From Favolaschia claudopus (Eukaryota; Basidiomycota; Agaricomycetes; Agaricales; Mycenaceae), in the NCBI GenBank assembly GCA_037176885.1, contig JAWWNJ010000115.1, positions 124,001-188,000 on the forward strand: a stretch of 64,000 nt of DNA, written 5' to 3'. The notes beneath the pieces are model-generated. The model worked only from the letters and a program-made list of their open reading frames with translations. It was not told the origin of the DNA and made no database searches. Of this stretch, positions 33,329 to 44,300 are shown piece by piece; positions within the stretch are counted from its first letter, which is position 1; every line of letters starts with the position of its first letter. Position numbers and translations under genes: made by a program.

Positions 33329-34824
33329 CTAAACCGCATGCCCACTCTCCACCACCGACCCATTCGTCCGCAATCCCGCACTCGAGCGATACGACGCCGT
33401 CAGATTCGTGGTAGTCGCCGTTATCGCCGGCCGCACAACCATCCGACTCACATTCGGGCTGCTGGGCGAGGAATACCCCATCCCCACGCGGACCAGGATT
33501 AGCATCGGGGCGATATTCTGAAGCGAGTATATGTATTAGAAAAGGGGGAAAAGGCAAGGACAAGAAATCGAAACGGACGATGAGCTGCCCAACAGAACCG
33601 TATATCGTGAGCGAGATTGTCTATATCATTTTCCAGCTGTTAGCGACGAGTCAAGATGCATGCAAGTGCTGCTTACCGGATGTTGTATTTCTATCGAGAG
33701 CGAGACCATCGAAAGGATGAGAGCCAGACAATAGATCGAGCCGGACTCGAGGCTGAATGAAAGAATGAGTTGGTTCAAGTCATTGAGAGAAACAGAGACA
33801 ACGAACATTATGGCAATGATGGCACTATGTTGCAAGCTGGAGTGCGGCCCCAACAGGGCGCGTTGCGCGCGGCTTATCCACCAGATGCGTCCAGCTGAAA
33901 GTCCGTCCGTCAGAGGCAACGCTACAGTACAAACTTTGTGGAACTGGAATGTATGTAGACCCACCAATGGCGAGCGATATCAGAATATTGGTGAGCAAGT
34001 TGATGCCGAATACGATATACGGGTCGAAATGTTGAGGCTCGAAAGAGTAGCCCTGATCGTATGCGGTTACGATGCCGGTCGCTACAGTGGCTGCAATCAG
34101 GGCTGTCGGGATGACGAGGAAAATCTTTCTTGGATGGCCCCAGACGCAGTAGCATCGGTAGACCTGTGCAAGGGAAAAGTCAAAGCCTGACTTATATTTC
34201 AAAAAGGAACAACGAAAACCGTACAAGAAGCCCGTCGGTGAGGACTCTGAGAGCAAGATTTAGGATTCCAAGTCAGTAAAAGCTCGAGTCAAGCAATCAG
34301 GACTGGAATATGAAGCTCACAGATTAGCTACAAGTACTATATCTGCAGAGAAGAACAGCGACCTAAAGAGGCGTGCCGCGTTGAGGCCGGTTGGTGTAGT
34401 TGCCAAGATCGGTCCGTTCAAGAGTGCGTCGCGGAGCAGCCGGAGAGCGACTACGACTAAGGCGATGCGGAGCGCGCACTGTATCGTCGAGAGAAGAGCC
34501 ATCAATGAGGCTAATATGAGAAGCAGCTTGCGGCCGGAGCTTTTACTGTGGTAGACGAGATGCATGGCAAAGAGGTATAGGACCATCAGGATTCCTGTAT
34601 TCATGGATGGAATTGAGCCGGGGGAGTAAGAGGAGTGTAGAAGAAAACGAGCTGCACCGTATAAGAGGGTGTTTACCTTGAATTTTGTGTTTGTTTAGTG
34701 AACTTGGAGATTAGGGGAAAGGTAGAATTTGAAGCTGAAGACGTACTGTGAGCCCGCCAAGCTGGCCTTGGACGTTGGTCCAGTAGCTACTGTTGAGAAC
34801 AATTGAAGCGGTTGAGTTGTCCAT
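33329..34824 (-). CDS. multi-pass (about 7-TM) membrane protein
   Basis: Several exons on the minus strand carry membrane spans in the order typical of a large mushroom family of putative seven-span proteins. The order is YWTNVQGQLGGL, ILMVLYLFAMHLVYH, LLILASLMALLSTIQCALRIALVVVALRL, SADIVLVANL, then QVYRCYCVWG, IFLVIPTALIAATVATGIV, YIVFGINLLTNILISLAIGG. It continues AGRIWWISR, IYCLALILSMVSLSI, and a last exon NIAPMLILVRVGMGY ending at stop 33329. I chose ATG 34824 because MDNSTASIV leads straight into the first conserved stretch; ATG 34941 in the same frame is possible. Function is unknown, perhaps receptor-like. Internal exon limits were not all resolved. Confidence 0.7.
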
Positions 34825-35041
34825 AGGATCAGAATAAGGAGGCAAATTGGACGGTTTCAGATTGTGCTCGGAGAAGTGAATCAGCGAGTCTACATTTGGT
34901 CCGGCTGATTTCAGCTCAAGTTTTACCGGCAGCGGGAGCAAAGGCAGCAGGGATATTTAGCGCGTGTGTTCAATCGTTTGGTATTCTCCTGCGTTGGACC
35001 ATACATTGACGCGGATGAAGAATTTGGTCATGTGTCACAGA

Positions 35042-35055
35042 TCACGGGATCGTGA
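35042..35055 (+). promoter_or_regulatory. dyad element between BTB and membrane-protein genes
   Basis: TCACGGGATCGTGA preceded by TGTCACAGA. It lies 48 bp after the stop of the 35-36 kb BTB gene and about 100-220 bp before the membrane-protein start. It may belong to the latter promoter or be a leftover of a lost BTB gene. Confidence 0.4.
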
Positions 35056-35102
35056 CACAACGTTTTTTTTCCGAATCGTTCTCGCTGGAACAAGCGTAAA
35101 AG

Positions 35103-36218
35103 TCACATTTGGTACATTCGAGCAAGATGATGAAAGAGTCCATGAAACTTCAAGTAGTACCATCGTCGACAGTGTCGTACAGCATCATCTTCCGTCGCGT
35201 CTCCTTCAACTGGCAGCCGAAGTATACCCGGCAGCGTATCCCAAAACGAATCTTGCGCGCCTCTGTATCCCTCTTCTCCGACGAGTCGACAATCTTGACA
35301 AAGCTCTCCGTAGGTGTGGTCGAATGCCCACGACACAAGAGGATCCATATCGTCGTTGATACGACGTCTAGCCTCGAGTTCCTCGTGTCCTTCAGAGATC
35401 GTTTCCGCACATCGCGTCGGTTGGAGACAGGGAGGAGAGGGAATGAATCTCATGAATTCGTAGCTCGAAACGGTTGCGCGGAGTGCATGGATTTGCGCTG
35501 TCAAGCGTAGTTGGTCTTCATCTGGTAGCAGCAAGTCTGAAGGGTATTCTGCGGTCTTGCGTGTGATGCAGTAGTAGGCGGTGGGAAGGATCCATGTGGC
35601 TCCGACCTCAGGCGCAGCACGGATAATGGTCAGGTAGTGATTGAGGGGCTTGTCTTCTTCCGCAGCATCTAGTCTATTCTGGAACGCTTCAAGATGGACG
35701 GGGAACATGGAATCGAGATGGGACAGAGCGCGTCTGAAGAGACCTTGTACTTCAAACTTGTGGGATAGTCTAAGAACAGCGATAACGGCGGAGAAGTCTA
35801 TGGGAAATGGCGGCGGCTTGAAGAAACTGTGCAAGGAAACAGATAGATCAGCGGCGCATTCTATAGTAGAAAGAGAACGGTGTGCGTACCCGGGGTCTAA
35901 CAGAGCTCTGAGGAAAACCTCCAAGTCATCGGCTGACTCTACACAACGACCCTCAGCATCTTCATGCAGTTCTGCATCAGCTTGTGCATCTTCATGGGCG
36001 ACAGCAACGAGCTCAGCCAGCGCCTGTTGTCGTCTGTGGTCTCTATCGGCGGCGGCAGCAGCTTTTCTAGCGTTCGGAGAACTCTCTGAGGCCGAAGGTT
36101 CTTCTCTATCTTTTCTTTGTCGTTTTGGAGTTACAAAGCCGTCCTCCACATCAACCGTGCGTTTCCTAGTGCCAATAGGTTTGTCGCTGTGACTGCCGCG
36201 TCCACCGCGCCCCGACAT
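35103..36218 (-). CDS. BTB-array protein lacking the N-half of the domain
   Basis: Exons 35890-36218 and 35103-35826 give about 350 aa. The 63-nt intron (GTACGC...TGCACAG) is free of stops and in frame, so an unspliced 371-aa reading is also open. The conserved WFPxxxLILRAEN...ARSSVFRDM half is absent. In its place are about 95 residues rich in basic, acidic and Ala residues (TRKRTVDV, TPKRQRKDREE, then an Asp/Glu/Ala stretch), with possible nuclear-targeting patches. The family sequence resumes at SADDLEVFLRALLDPG and continues with FFKPPPFPIDFSAVIAVLRLSHKFEVQGLFRRALSHLDSM, CLQPTRC, LCQDC and FWDTLPGILRL, ending in a changed tail. It is a chimeric or truncated member that should not fold a normal BTB domain. 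Confidence 0.75.
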   Translation of the reverse strand: MSGRGGRGSHSDKPIGTRKRTVDVEDGFVTPKRQRKDREEPSASESSPNARKAAAAADRDHRRQQALAELVAVAHEDAQADAELHEDAEGRCVESADDLEVFLRALLDPGYAHRSLSTIECAADLSVSLHSFFKPPPFPIDFSAVIAVLRLSHKFEVQGLFRRALSHLDSMFPVHLEAFQNRLDAAEEDKPLNHYLTIIRAAPEVGATWILPTAYYCITRKTAEYPSDLLLPDEDQLRLTAQIHALRATVSSYEFMRFIPSPPCLQPTRCAETISEGHEELEARRRINDDMDPLVSWAFDHTYGELCQDCRLVGEEGYRGAQDSFWDTLPGILRLPVEGDATEDDAVRHCRRWYYLKFHGLFHHLARMYQM

Positions 36219-36641
36219 TCGGATGAAGACGAAGACGGACTGCTGTGGTGGAAGGAAAGAAGCAAAAGATTTTGGGATTTTGGATCAAATTTGATGGCGC
36301 TTGTCCAGCGCCCATAGTATGTCGCAGGATCGTCTCAATCGTCACAGGTAACAAGTTTCGCAGTGTGGGCAAACAACACGAGTCTGAGATACGATGTAGT
36401 AGATTGAAATGTAAAGATCAAAAGTAGAGTATAGTAGTATAAGAAAAAGTAAGATACTATGGTAAGAGTCCTTGATCTCGAGAAAAGAAAGCGAATGACG
36501 AGTAGTGAGAGTCGAAAAACGAGGAGCGAAAACAGATAGCGAAAACCAGATACGGAAAACGAAGATCGACTCCCCTCCCCACTTCTTCCGCTTCGACCCA
36601 CGATTCGTCTTTCCCCCTCCCACTCCACCCAGCACCACCCC

Positions 36642-37660
36642 TCATCGAATCGACCGAGGCGGAGGACACAGCATAGTCGAATCCCGGAACTCAGTACGCG
36701 GCGCCTGTGGGTACGCGTGCGCCGTATTATGATGATTAGTGGTGATAGGTGTGGGTGTATGCGATGCGCTGTGGCCGCCGTCGTTGGAGGAGGATGCAGT
36801 GAAGTACGTCGGGTGCGCGTGTGCGTACGCAGCCGCCGGGGTACCATTATAAGTAGTAGTAGTAGCAGTAGGATTGAAAGACGCATTCCGGCCGCCGCCA
36901 GTGGTAGCATAGTATGCCGGCTGCGCCTGCGCATATGCCAAATTGTCATGAGCTGTGGCGGATCGAGTAGTGGTATGAGACGCGCAGGAGCCGCGGTTAA
37001 AGGAAGAAGAATAGTGCGCCGCCTGCGCATACATCGCATGATGATTAGATGTAGCAGCAGCATGAGACGCGCTGTCGTACCCGCCGCCGTTGGTGGAGGA
37101 AGCGCTGAGGTGGTGGTGGCGGTTTTGGTGGTCATCAGAGTGGGCGTGACGAGGACGTGGCTGGTAAACCGGGTGAGAGTGGGACGAGGCGTATGCGAAT
37201 CGTCTGCTAAGCTGTATGAGGTTCCTTGGATGTGCAAGAAGAAGTCCGACACTTACCCGTCAGGCATATGCCTATCGTGCTCTCCGCCAGCGGAGGACGC
37301 AGCCTGTCTCGTCTGACAGCGATTCGGAGTTCCAGCAGGACCAGCCACAGGATGTTCCGGTATCGCATCAAGCACACGACGAGCTGGGGCCGCAGCAGAC
37401 GCGCGCTGCACGAGGAGTTTCGCCTGAGGTTGTGGTCGCGGGCCCGAGGGCTTGCGTTCGGGGCGGGTGAGAGAGCTAGCAACAGTCGAGTGGCGATACG
37501 CTGCGGAATCGGGGAGGTGTTGGTGCTGAAGCCGCGCTGGGAGAATGGGATCGCGGACGCCGCTGGTAGAGCTCTGAAGTTGGATGAATGTCAGTGAGGG
37601 AAAAGAAGGGTGAAGAAAGGTGAGACGGGAGGGGACTGACAAGCTTATAGCAAGACGCAT
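36642..37660 (-). CDS. low-complexity His/Ser/Ala/Tyr-rich protein
   Basis: The last exon (about 36642-37208) reads RFAYASSHSHPVYQPRPRHAH, YAQAAHYSSS, NLAYAQAQPAYY, AAAYAHAHPTYF and ends RSIR-stop. It joins in frame, across a GTAAGT...TTAGCAG intron of 53 nt, to an upstream exon with PARLQHQHLPDSAAYRHSTVASSL and GEHDRHMPDG. The 5' end was not resolved; further exons may reach about 37700. Composition suggests a disordered protein. Overlapping frames are also open because of the repetitive sequence, so frame choice rests mainly on the splice join. No family is recognised. Confidence 0.45.
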
Positions 37661-38730
37661 CGCTATTTGGCAGGGTCGAAGACGTCCATGTCTGAGGCTG
37701 GAAGCAGGCCACTCAGTCTAAGTGAGCGACGGGGGAGAGTGGAGGGTGCTTACCCTGCTCAGAGTATCGCCCGAGAACGGCGAGACAGCAGATTTGAAGA
37801 TCCGAGTAAACATCGAGAGATTGAGCAGATGACAGATAAAGCAGATGTATCAGGGCAAGGTATGAAAACAGAAAGGACGAGTGTTTGCGAAAGTAGATGG
37901 AATTTAGCACCGGGCTGGATGAGAGTAAGAGCCAAGGAAGTTGTCTTGCTCGAATTGAGGGTCGTCCGAGTGGTTTCTGCGACTAGAGACAGGAGAGTTT
38001 GGGATCAGGAGTCAGGTAGCCGGCAGTAGAGAGAAATTTGACCACAGCGGATGTGAATTGCGCGACAGACTCGGAGGACTTGGGGCGATCGTAGACATTG
38101 GGTTACAGCCACTTCAAGGAAGCGAAGTTACGAAGAAACCATTTGGTTTGCGCCAGCTCTGCTATCGCGATGTCAGACGACACCAGACCTCTAAGAACAT
38201 CTAGAAGGGATGTTGGTTGGTACGTTTCACAGATGACGAGTCAAACAGGAAACACGCACCAAAGCCACGACAAAACCAGCAAACATTCTTCATACCAGCG
38301 AAAACCCAGCGACTTCGCCTGGAATTGGAAAGCTTAAAACACGATTTCGCCGTCTCGGAGAGGTCTCAATAATCCTCCCAATTCTGGGAAGCCCCGAGCT
38401 AGTTGGTATGTGGCGACTCTGGCAAGATATCCTGTTGAACCCCAAGTTTTTGCGCTTGGTTGACGCAGTAGCCATAGAAGATGGGAAGTCGGGCAGACAG
38501 TAGTCGTCCTACCACTGGTGTTGCGCTCGCCGTTCTTGACGACATCGACCATGGAATGGAGGAGATGAGAAGAACAAGCGGCTGAGCTAGGGTTAGGGTT
38601 GACGGTCTTCGCTTTAGCCGCCTTCGCATACCTTATCATTAGGCTCGTCGAGCCGAGTATCCTTCACAGTTATTGCCACAATAAAGACTCTACGTGCCTA
38701 CTCCATAACTCTCCTCGTCGCCGTACCCAC
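37661..38730. other. intergenic or unresolved 5' exons
   Basis: May contain leader exons of the preceding minus-strand gene, and the promoter of the F-box gene at 38731. I cannot support a separate gene. Confidence 0.4.
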
Positions 38731-39834
38731 ATGCTCGACTTCTTAGCAGCGGATCGCGCTTTCTTAGCAGAAAAAGACGTGGAAATCCAAGAACTTGAGG
38801 CACAAGTCCTAGCTCTCGAGCGGTCGCTTTCCTCGCTACGTGCAGCTCGCAACATTGTGCAGCAGCGCCTACACTCTTACAAATACCCAGTCTTGACTCT
38901 GCCCAACGAAATCGTCGCGGAGATCTTTCTGCACTTCTTGCCACCTTACCCAGAAGTGCCGCCACTTCTCGGCGATCTTTCGCCACTCCATTTCACGCAT
39001 ATTTGTCGCCAATGGCGTGACATTGCGTGCAACACACCTCAGCTTTGGACAGCCATCGATTTGAATCCTAGGAATGTCGACAATCTGCCCATTACTTTGG
39101 AGGGAACTCTCGCGTTAACTGGTTTGTGGGTGTCAAGGTCCGGACATTGCCCGCTTTCCATTCGTATGGGATCCCAGCATGATCCGATGTCCATCCTTGC
39201 ACCTCTCATTCCTCATTGCCACCGCTGGGAGCACCTCACTTTAATGCTTGAGAGCACTCAGCCACTGAGCTCGATGCAAGGCTCACTGCCATTGCTCAAG
39301 AGCTTCACAGTACGCCTTGGCACCTCTATCTCTGACGATGAGGTTGTCAACCTTCAGGACCTCCCTTCCTTGTCCACCGTCTTCCTTGACGCCTTTAAGA
39401 TCCCTCATATCAATTTTCCGTGGTCCCAATTGACGTCTCTAACTTTGAGTTGGATATATCCCGAGCACTGCATGTCGATTTTGCGAAAAACAACACATCT
39501 GGAGCGATGTATACTTCATCTTGGGCTGCAGGACGAACCCCAGGATGATTTCGTGGACCTCGTGCTCCCGCGATTGAGAACCTTGGAAGTCGAAGTAGAT
39601 GGTGACGTTTACGTCAATATAATCCAGTGTCTCGTCGCTCCTGCGCTTCGCTACTTGCGCATGCCAGAGAGCTTCCTCAACCCATGGTCGCATCCCTTCA
39701 AGCCTCTCCAGTCATTCATTTCGAGGTCCGGATGTCACCTCAACAAGCTACAAGTCACCGGAGCGTGTATCCCTCAGAAAGAGTCAGAATGCATACCGCA
39801 TTGCATTTCCTTCTATCCCAGATGTCGAGGTTGA
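38731..39834 (+). CDS. coiled-coil/F-box protein
   Basis: A single open exon. Residues 1-45 form a heptad-like coiled coil (DRAFLAEKDVEIQELEAQVLALERSLSSL). An F-box follows (VLTLPNEIVAEIFLHFLP...ICRQWRDIACNTPQLWTAI), then irregular leucine-rich segments (HLTLMLESTQPL, LTSLTLSWI). This is the commonest F-box architecture in mushrooms, with the C-terminal part thought to bind substrate for SCF ubiquitin ligase. The ORF opens at 38599, but ATG 38731 fits the family start. After VTGACIPQKE the frame stops at 39834, whereas another frame continues AYRIAFPSIPDVEVEKIDVSDSD to a stop at 39860. That continuation looks like the family's normal C-terminus, so a small frameshift near 39780-39790 is likely. 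Confidence 0.75.
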   Translation: MLDFLAADRAFLAEKDVEIQELEAQVLALERSLSSLRAARNIVQQRLHSYKYPVLTLPNEIVAEIFLHFLPPYPEVPPLLGDLSPLHFTHICRQWRDIACNTPQLWTAIDLNPRNVDNLPITLEGTLALTGLWVSRSGHCPLSIRMGSQHDPMSILAPLIPHCHRWEHLTLMLESTQPLSSMQGSLPLLKSFTVRLGTSISDDEVVNLQDLPSLSTVFLDAFKIPHINFPWSQLTSLTLSWIYPEHCMSILRKTTHLERCILHLGLQDEPQDDFVDLVLPRLRTLEVEVDGDVYVNIIQCLVAPALRYLRMPESFLNPWSHPFKPLQSFISRSGCHLNKLQVTGACIPQKESECIPHCISFYPRCRG

Positions 39835-41372
39835 AAAAATCGACGTTTCCGATTCCGATTAGCCATCTACAGCTGTACAGTCCGCGCTTAGGTAGAAAAT
39901 CTGAGCCCAAATCACATTTCAATTTTTTGGCCGTCATGATCACTCGTGACAATGTGACAACCAGTCTTTTTTTTTTTCTTTTTTCGGAGTGTTGGATTGA
40001 ACCAAACGATACTTAGGCGGCAGAAGCTTTCCAAGTCGTTCACTTTGTTCTCTGGGTTGTGGCCAGAATTTGCCGGTCCCTTCCCCTCGTCTCACTATCT
40101 AGAGCCAACAGAAAGCTCCAGAAATATTCAGAGTACTGTTCCCATTATTTGACCTGCCACCTATATCATTTTCATAGGGATCTGAGCTCATTTGATTCAA
40201 TAGCAGATTTGTGTCGATGTGGAAGTCCAAGCTCCAAGACCAGCAACTTGTCACGACATTTTGACGATTGAACGCACTTCAAGGGATCGCACAAATTCGG
40301 AGTGAAAGAAGTAAGAAAGAGTTTGAAAGGCTAAACGAAGAGGGCAACACCTTTCCCACATAGGATCTCAAATTTCGATGGTGCAGCTTTGTCCCCACAA
40401 AATCCACACCACACCACGACCACACCAGAACACAAAGAAATATGATTCTTATAGAGACAAGTAAAAGACCACAACATGCTTCGAGACGAGACGAGAGATG
40501 ATACGTATGTAACCGACTATGCTTTTCGATGGGATGGATGGAAGTAATTGATCGAGAGACAGAGAGAGAGAGAGAGAGAGAGAATGACACGGGGGGGACC
40601 TTGTAGTAGAAGGTGATTCGATGGCAAGGCACTCCGAGGAGAGAGAGAGAGAGACATAGTACGTAGTAGTAATAGCTAGCTAGTTGTGCGCGAACAAAAG
40701 TAAAGAAAGAAGAAAACAGCCGAAGGAAAAAAAGTAGATGTCATGATGGTTATGGTGATGATGATGATTTGGAGGGAAAAGAGTAGGTAGAGGAGCGAGC
40801 TGGCAAAACAGAACGGATGGATAGACTGTGCAGGTAGACTGTGCGGAGTGTAGCGATAGATAGTTCGAACAAAAGAGGAAGAAAAAAACATGGGTGGAAA
40901 CGAAGTGTAGAGTGAGGAAAAAAAGTATCGATAGGTGATTTCGGGATTTTCGGAATGTGTAGATTGATAGCGAGGCGAGACGAGATGAGAGTGTATGGAG
41001 AGAAAAAACGGAGTGGTGGTGGTTGGGCCCAGATGATGAGAGTAGTGGCCGAGAGAGAGAGAAATAATAAGACCGGTTCTAAGCTGTAATAAGAGAATAT
41101 TATGATATTCTGGTCCGGGATCGATTCGATGATGCGTCGTGCAAGGCGAGGAGGAGGAGGGAGGTCGCGCATCGGGGACGGGGAAGTCGAGGGTTCGGCA
41201 GTATGATGATGACAAGGCGATGGCGAAGGCGAGATAAGAGCGGGAGGGGCAGGGCAGGCAACGACGAGACAATATTAAGACCAAAGCCTTTTGATCCATC
41301 CATCCTCCATCCACGAAGCAAAAGAAAAAACAGCAACAAAAACAGCATCGTGCACACGAAGATGCCGCCCCT
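39835..41372. other. gene-free stretch
   Basis: 3' flank of the RNA-binding protein gene, A/G-rich on the plus strand (C/T-rich on the transcribed strand), plausibly its 3' UTR. Contains a (GA)n microsatellite near 40554-40582. The copy ATCACTCGTGACAATGTGACA near 39938 resembles half of the dyad element. Confidence 0.45.
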
Positions 41373-44300
41373 TCAAGGCGACTCCATCGACATCCGAAAC
41401 TGCACGCTCCCCCCACTACTCGTACTCTCCGCACTCGTACTCTCCGTAACCGTCGGACTCTTCAACCCCCACGCATACTCCCCCCTCTCCCTCTCCCTCT
41501 CCCCACCCAACCCCAACCCCAAATCCAAACTCGCCAGCGTCCCATTCAAATCATGCATCGGATCAAACAACAACTCCTCCCCGCCATTGCCATTGCCAAT
41601 CCTCTCCACACGCGCAGCCCCCGACCCCGGCCTCGAGATCGGCGGCGGACCAGAATACCGATTGACCTGGAACGCAGGCGGACTCCCCGCATACCCACCC
41701 CTCGTCGGGCTCCCCGACCCCGACCCCACCTTCCCGCCACCATTAATAGGAATCGCCCCGCTCGTCTGGATCGTCGGCTGCACCGGGAAGAAGCCACCGG
41801 GCCCGCCATACCCCTTATTCGAATGCTGGACACCGCCATACGGCGGCATCATCCCCGCATACGAATCCCGTCTCTTCCCAAGCAACTCCGCCGCAGCGTA
41901 CAACCCGCCAATTGCCTGCCCCTGCTGCTGAGCCGGTTGCTGTTGCTGTTGCTGCGATTGCGACTGCTGCTGCTGCTGCCCATGCTGATTCGGATCAGGC
42001 GAGAACGGCGAAAACGAGCTCGTCGGGGCCGACGACGACGAAGGCGGCACAACTTCATACGCCCCACGCTGAGCATACCCAAACGGCCCCTCCTCCCCGC
42101 CCCGTCGCATCTTCCGACTCTCGTCCGTGAAATGGGGTTGCTGCTGCTGCTGCTGTTGTGGGTGTTGCTGCTGCCCATTACTACCGCCGTTGACCCCATG
42201 CGCCGCCTCTCCCGCACTCGGCGACGGCGCATGATACCCATTCCTATATGCCTCAGGAACAGGCGCGCCTCCGTTCCCGTTCCCGTTCCCAGCCCCATTC
42301 ACACCCGCTCCCGCAGGCGCATACCCGCCATTCACCATCGCAGGAGGCGGCGGCGGCGCAGAAATAAACGCCGAGATTCCCTGCAGCTGAAATTTCTGCA
42401 AAAGCGCCACAGCCTGCTCGTGTGTCATCCCCTCCAGCATCGCCGGCGTGAGCCCACCATTCAGGGCGGCAGCCGCAGAGGGAGAAACCTGCTGCTGCTG
42501 CGCGACGATGGGCATTGGTTGATGCTGGTGCTGCTGGTGATGTTGCTGATGCTGAGCGTGAGGCATAGACGGAGGCGGAGGCTGAACCACAGGAATATGC
42601 GAATGTGTCTGGACTTGCGCTTGCGCGAGCGCAGCAGCCTGAGCCGCCTGAGCAGCCGCCTGCGCGGCTTTATCTACACAAAAAAAAAACACATCAGCAT
42701 CTCTTTCTCTCTCTCTCTCCCCCTCAAAAAATATATATAGAAAACTCACACTGACTCCTCCCCCAACTCAACCTTATCCGACTCCCCCCAACCGGAAACC
42801 CCTGCATCTTCTCAATCGCCCTCTCCGCATCCGCCTTCCTCACAAACTGCACAAACCCACAATGCTTCCCCACCGGCACCTTCACATAATGAATCTCCCC
42901 AAACGGCACAAAGAAAGTCCTCAAAGTATCCTCCCCAACAAGCGGACTCAGCCCCCCGACGAACACGGTGGTGTTGTACGGATCCGTGCTCGTGAGCTGC
43001 TCGCCGTTCGGCCCGATGAGGTTGCCGAGGATCGCTCGCGCTTGTGCTGTGTGGCGCCATTCGTCGGGTCCGCCGTTGTTGTTGGTGTTGTTGTTGTTGT
43101 TATTAGGACCAGGGACGAAGTATTCGGCGCTGGCACTCGCGGGCAGCCCCGGGGGCGGAGGGTACCCCGACCCCGCAGCGGGCTCGCCGTTAGCGAAGTA
43201 TCCCGCAATCGGCGCAGAAACGCTCGGCGGAGGGGGCTGGTGCTGTTGTTGCTGTTGCTGATGATGCTGCTGCTGTTCCGCAGAAACAGAAGCAGGCAGC
43301 GATCCACTGGGGTATCCCCCAGGCGCGGACGCAGACGCAGGCAGCTCAGCATGCGGCGGAGGCTTGAACTTGGCTGTCGCGGGGGAGATACGCACTGTCG
43401 ATTGATTGAAGTCATTAATTAGTATCGACGTTGAAGTAGCTGAAGAGGAAAAAGGAGAAGGAAAAGGAAAAGCGTACTTGGCCGCGAAAGACAATAAAGC
43501 CCGTGCATCTCAATCAATGCACGCTGCTGATCCGCCTCGTCCGTGAATCTACATACACCAGAACGCAATCAGCATTGATCGAAAGAACGAAAGAAGAACG
43601 AAATCGAAAAACACAACACCCACCTTACAAACCCATACCCCCTACTCACGCCCGTCACCGGATCCAACATAATCTTCGCGCTCTTACAGCTCAAAAACGG
43701 CCTGATGAACTTCGGCGCGCGGTCATTCCTCAGACCGAGCACGGGATTGCGGAACACCTGAAGAAAAAAAGAACAAAGTCAGTCATATTCCATTAGGCGT
43801 TGAAAGAAAGGAAGAACTGACAGCAACCAAATCGCTATTCGAGGTCTCCGGCGCCAAATCGCCCACGAAGATACTGTACTCCCTCGGATAAGGGCTCCCG
43901 CCACCTCCGGCGCCCAAGCCCCCCGCACCCATCGCAACGCCCATGGCGCTAACGACGCCGTTCGGGCCGTGCATCCCGCTGACAGCATTGGTCGGCGAGA
44001 GCGGCGACGCAGGCGAGGTGCTTTGAGCGGGGCCATTAGGATCCGCGCCGTTCGCAGCGGACGGATTGTAGCCGTTGTTGTTCGTCGCGGAAGACGAGGA
44101 TGAAGGGGGGAGAGAAAGGGCGGAGTTCGAGGGTGGGGGCGGGGAGGTGACGTGTGGTGGGGGTGCGTTTGAGGTCGAGGGCGTATGGGAATGACCATGA
44201 GCTTGAGGATGGGGGTGGGGGTGAGATGGCGGCATGGGGATTTGGTGTGCTGCGACGCCTGGTGGAGCCCAGTTGAGGACGAACGGGCGGGCAGAGTTGG

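Noticed and set aside
34964..35510. Plus-strand frames of 131-133 codons
   Set aside because: Antisense to the conserved BTB exon at 35103-35826.
36335..37252. 305-codon minus-strand frame rich in Arg/Leu/Thr
   Set aside because: A different frame of the low-complexity gene. The spliced His/Ser/Ala frame has a better exon join.
40554..40582. (GA)n tract as a special element
   Set aside because: An ordinary microsatellite in a probable 3' UTR.
41553..42740. 395-codon plus-strand frame over the three-RRM gene
   Set aside because: Arg/Leu-rich antisense shadow of the Gln/Pro-rich coding exon. The RRM gene on the other strand has clear domains and splice sites.
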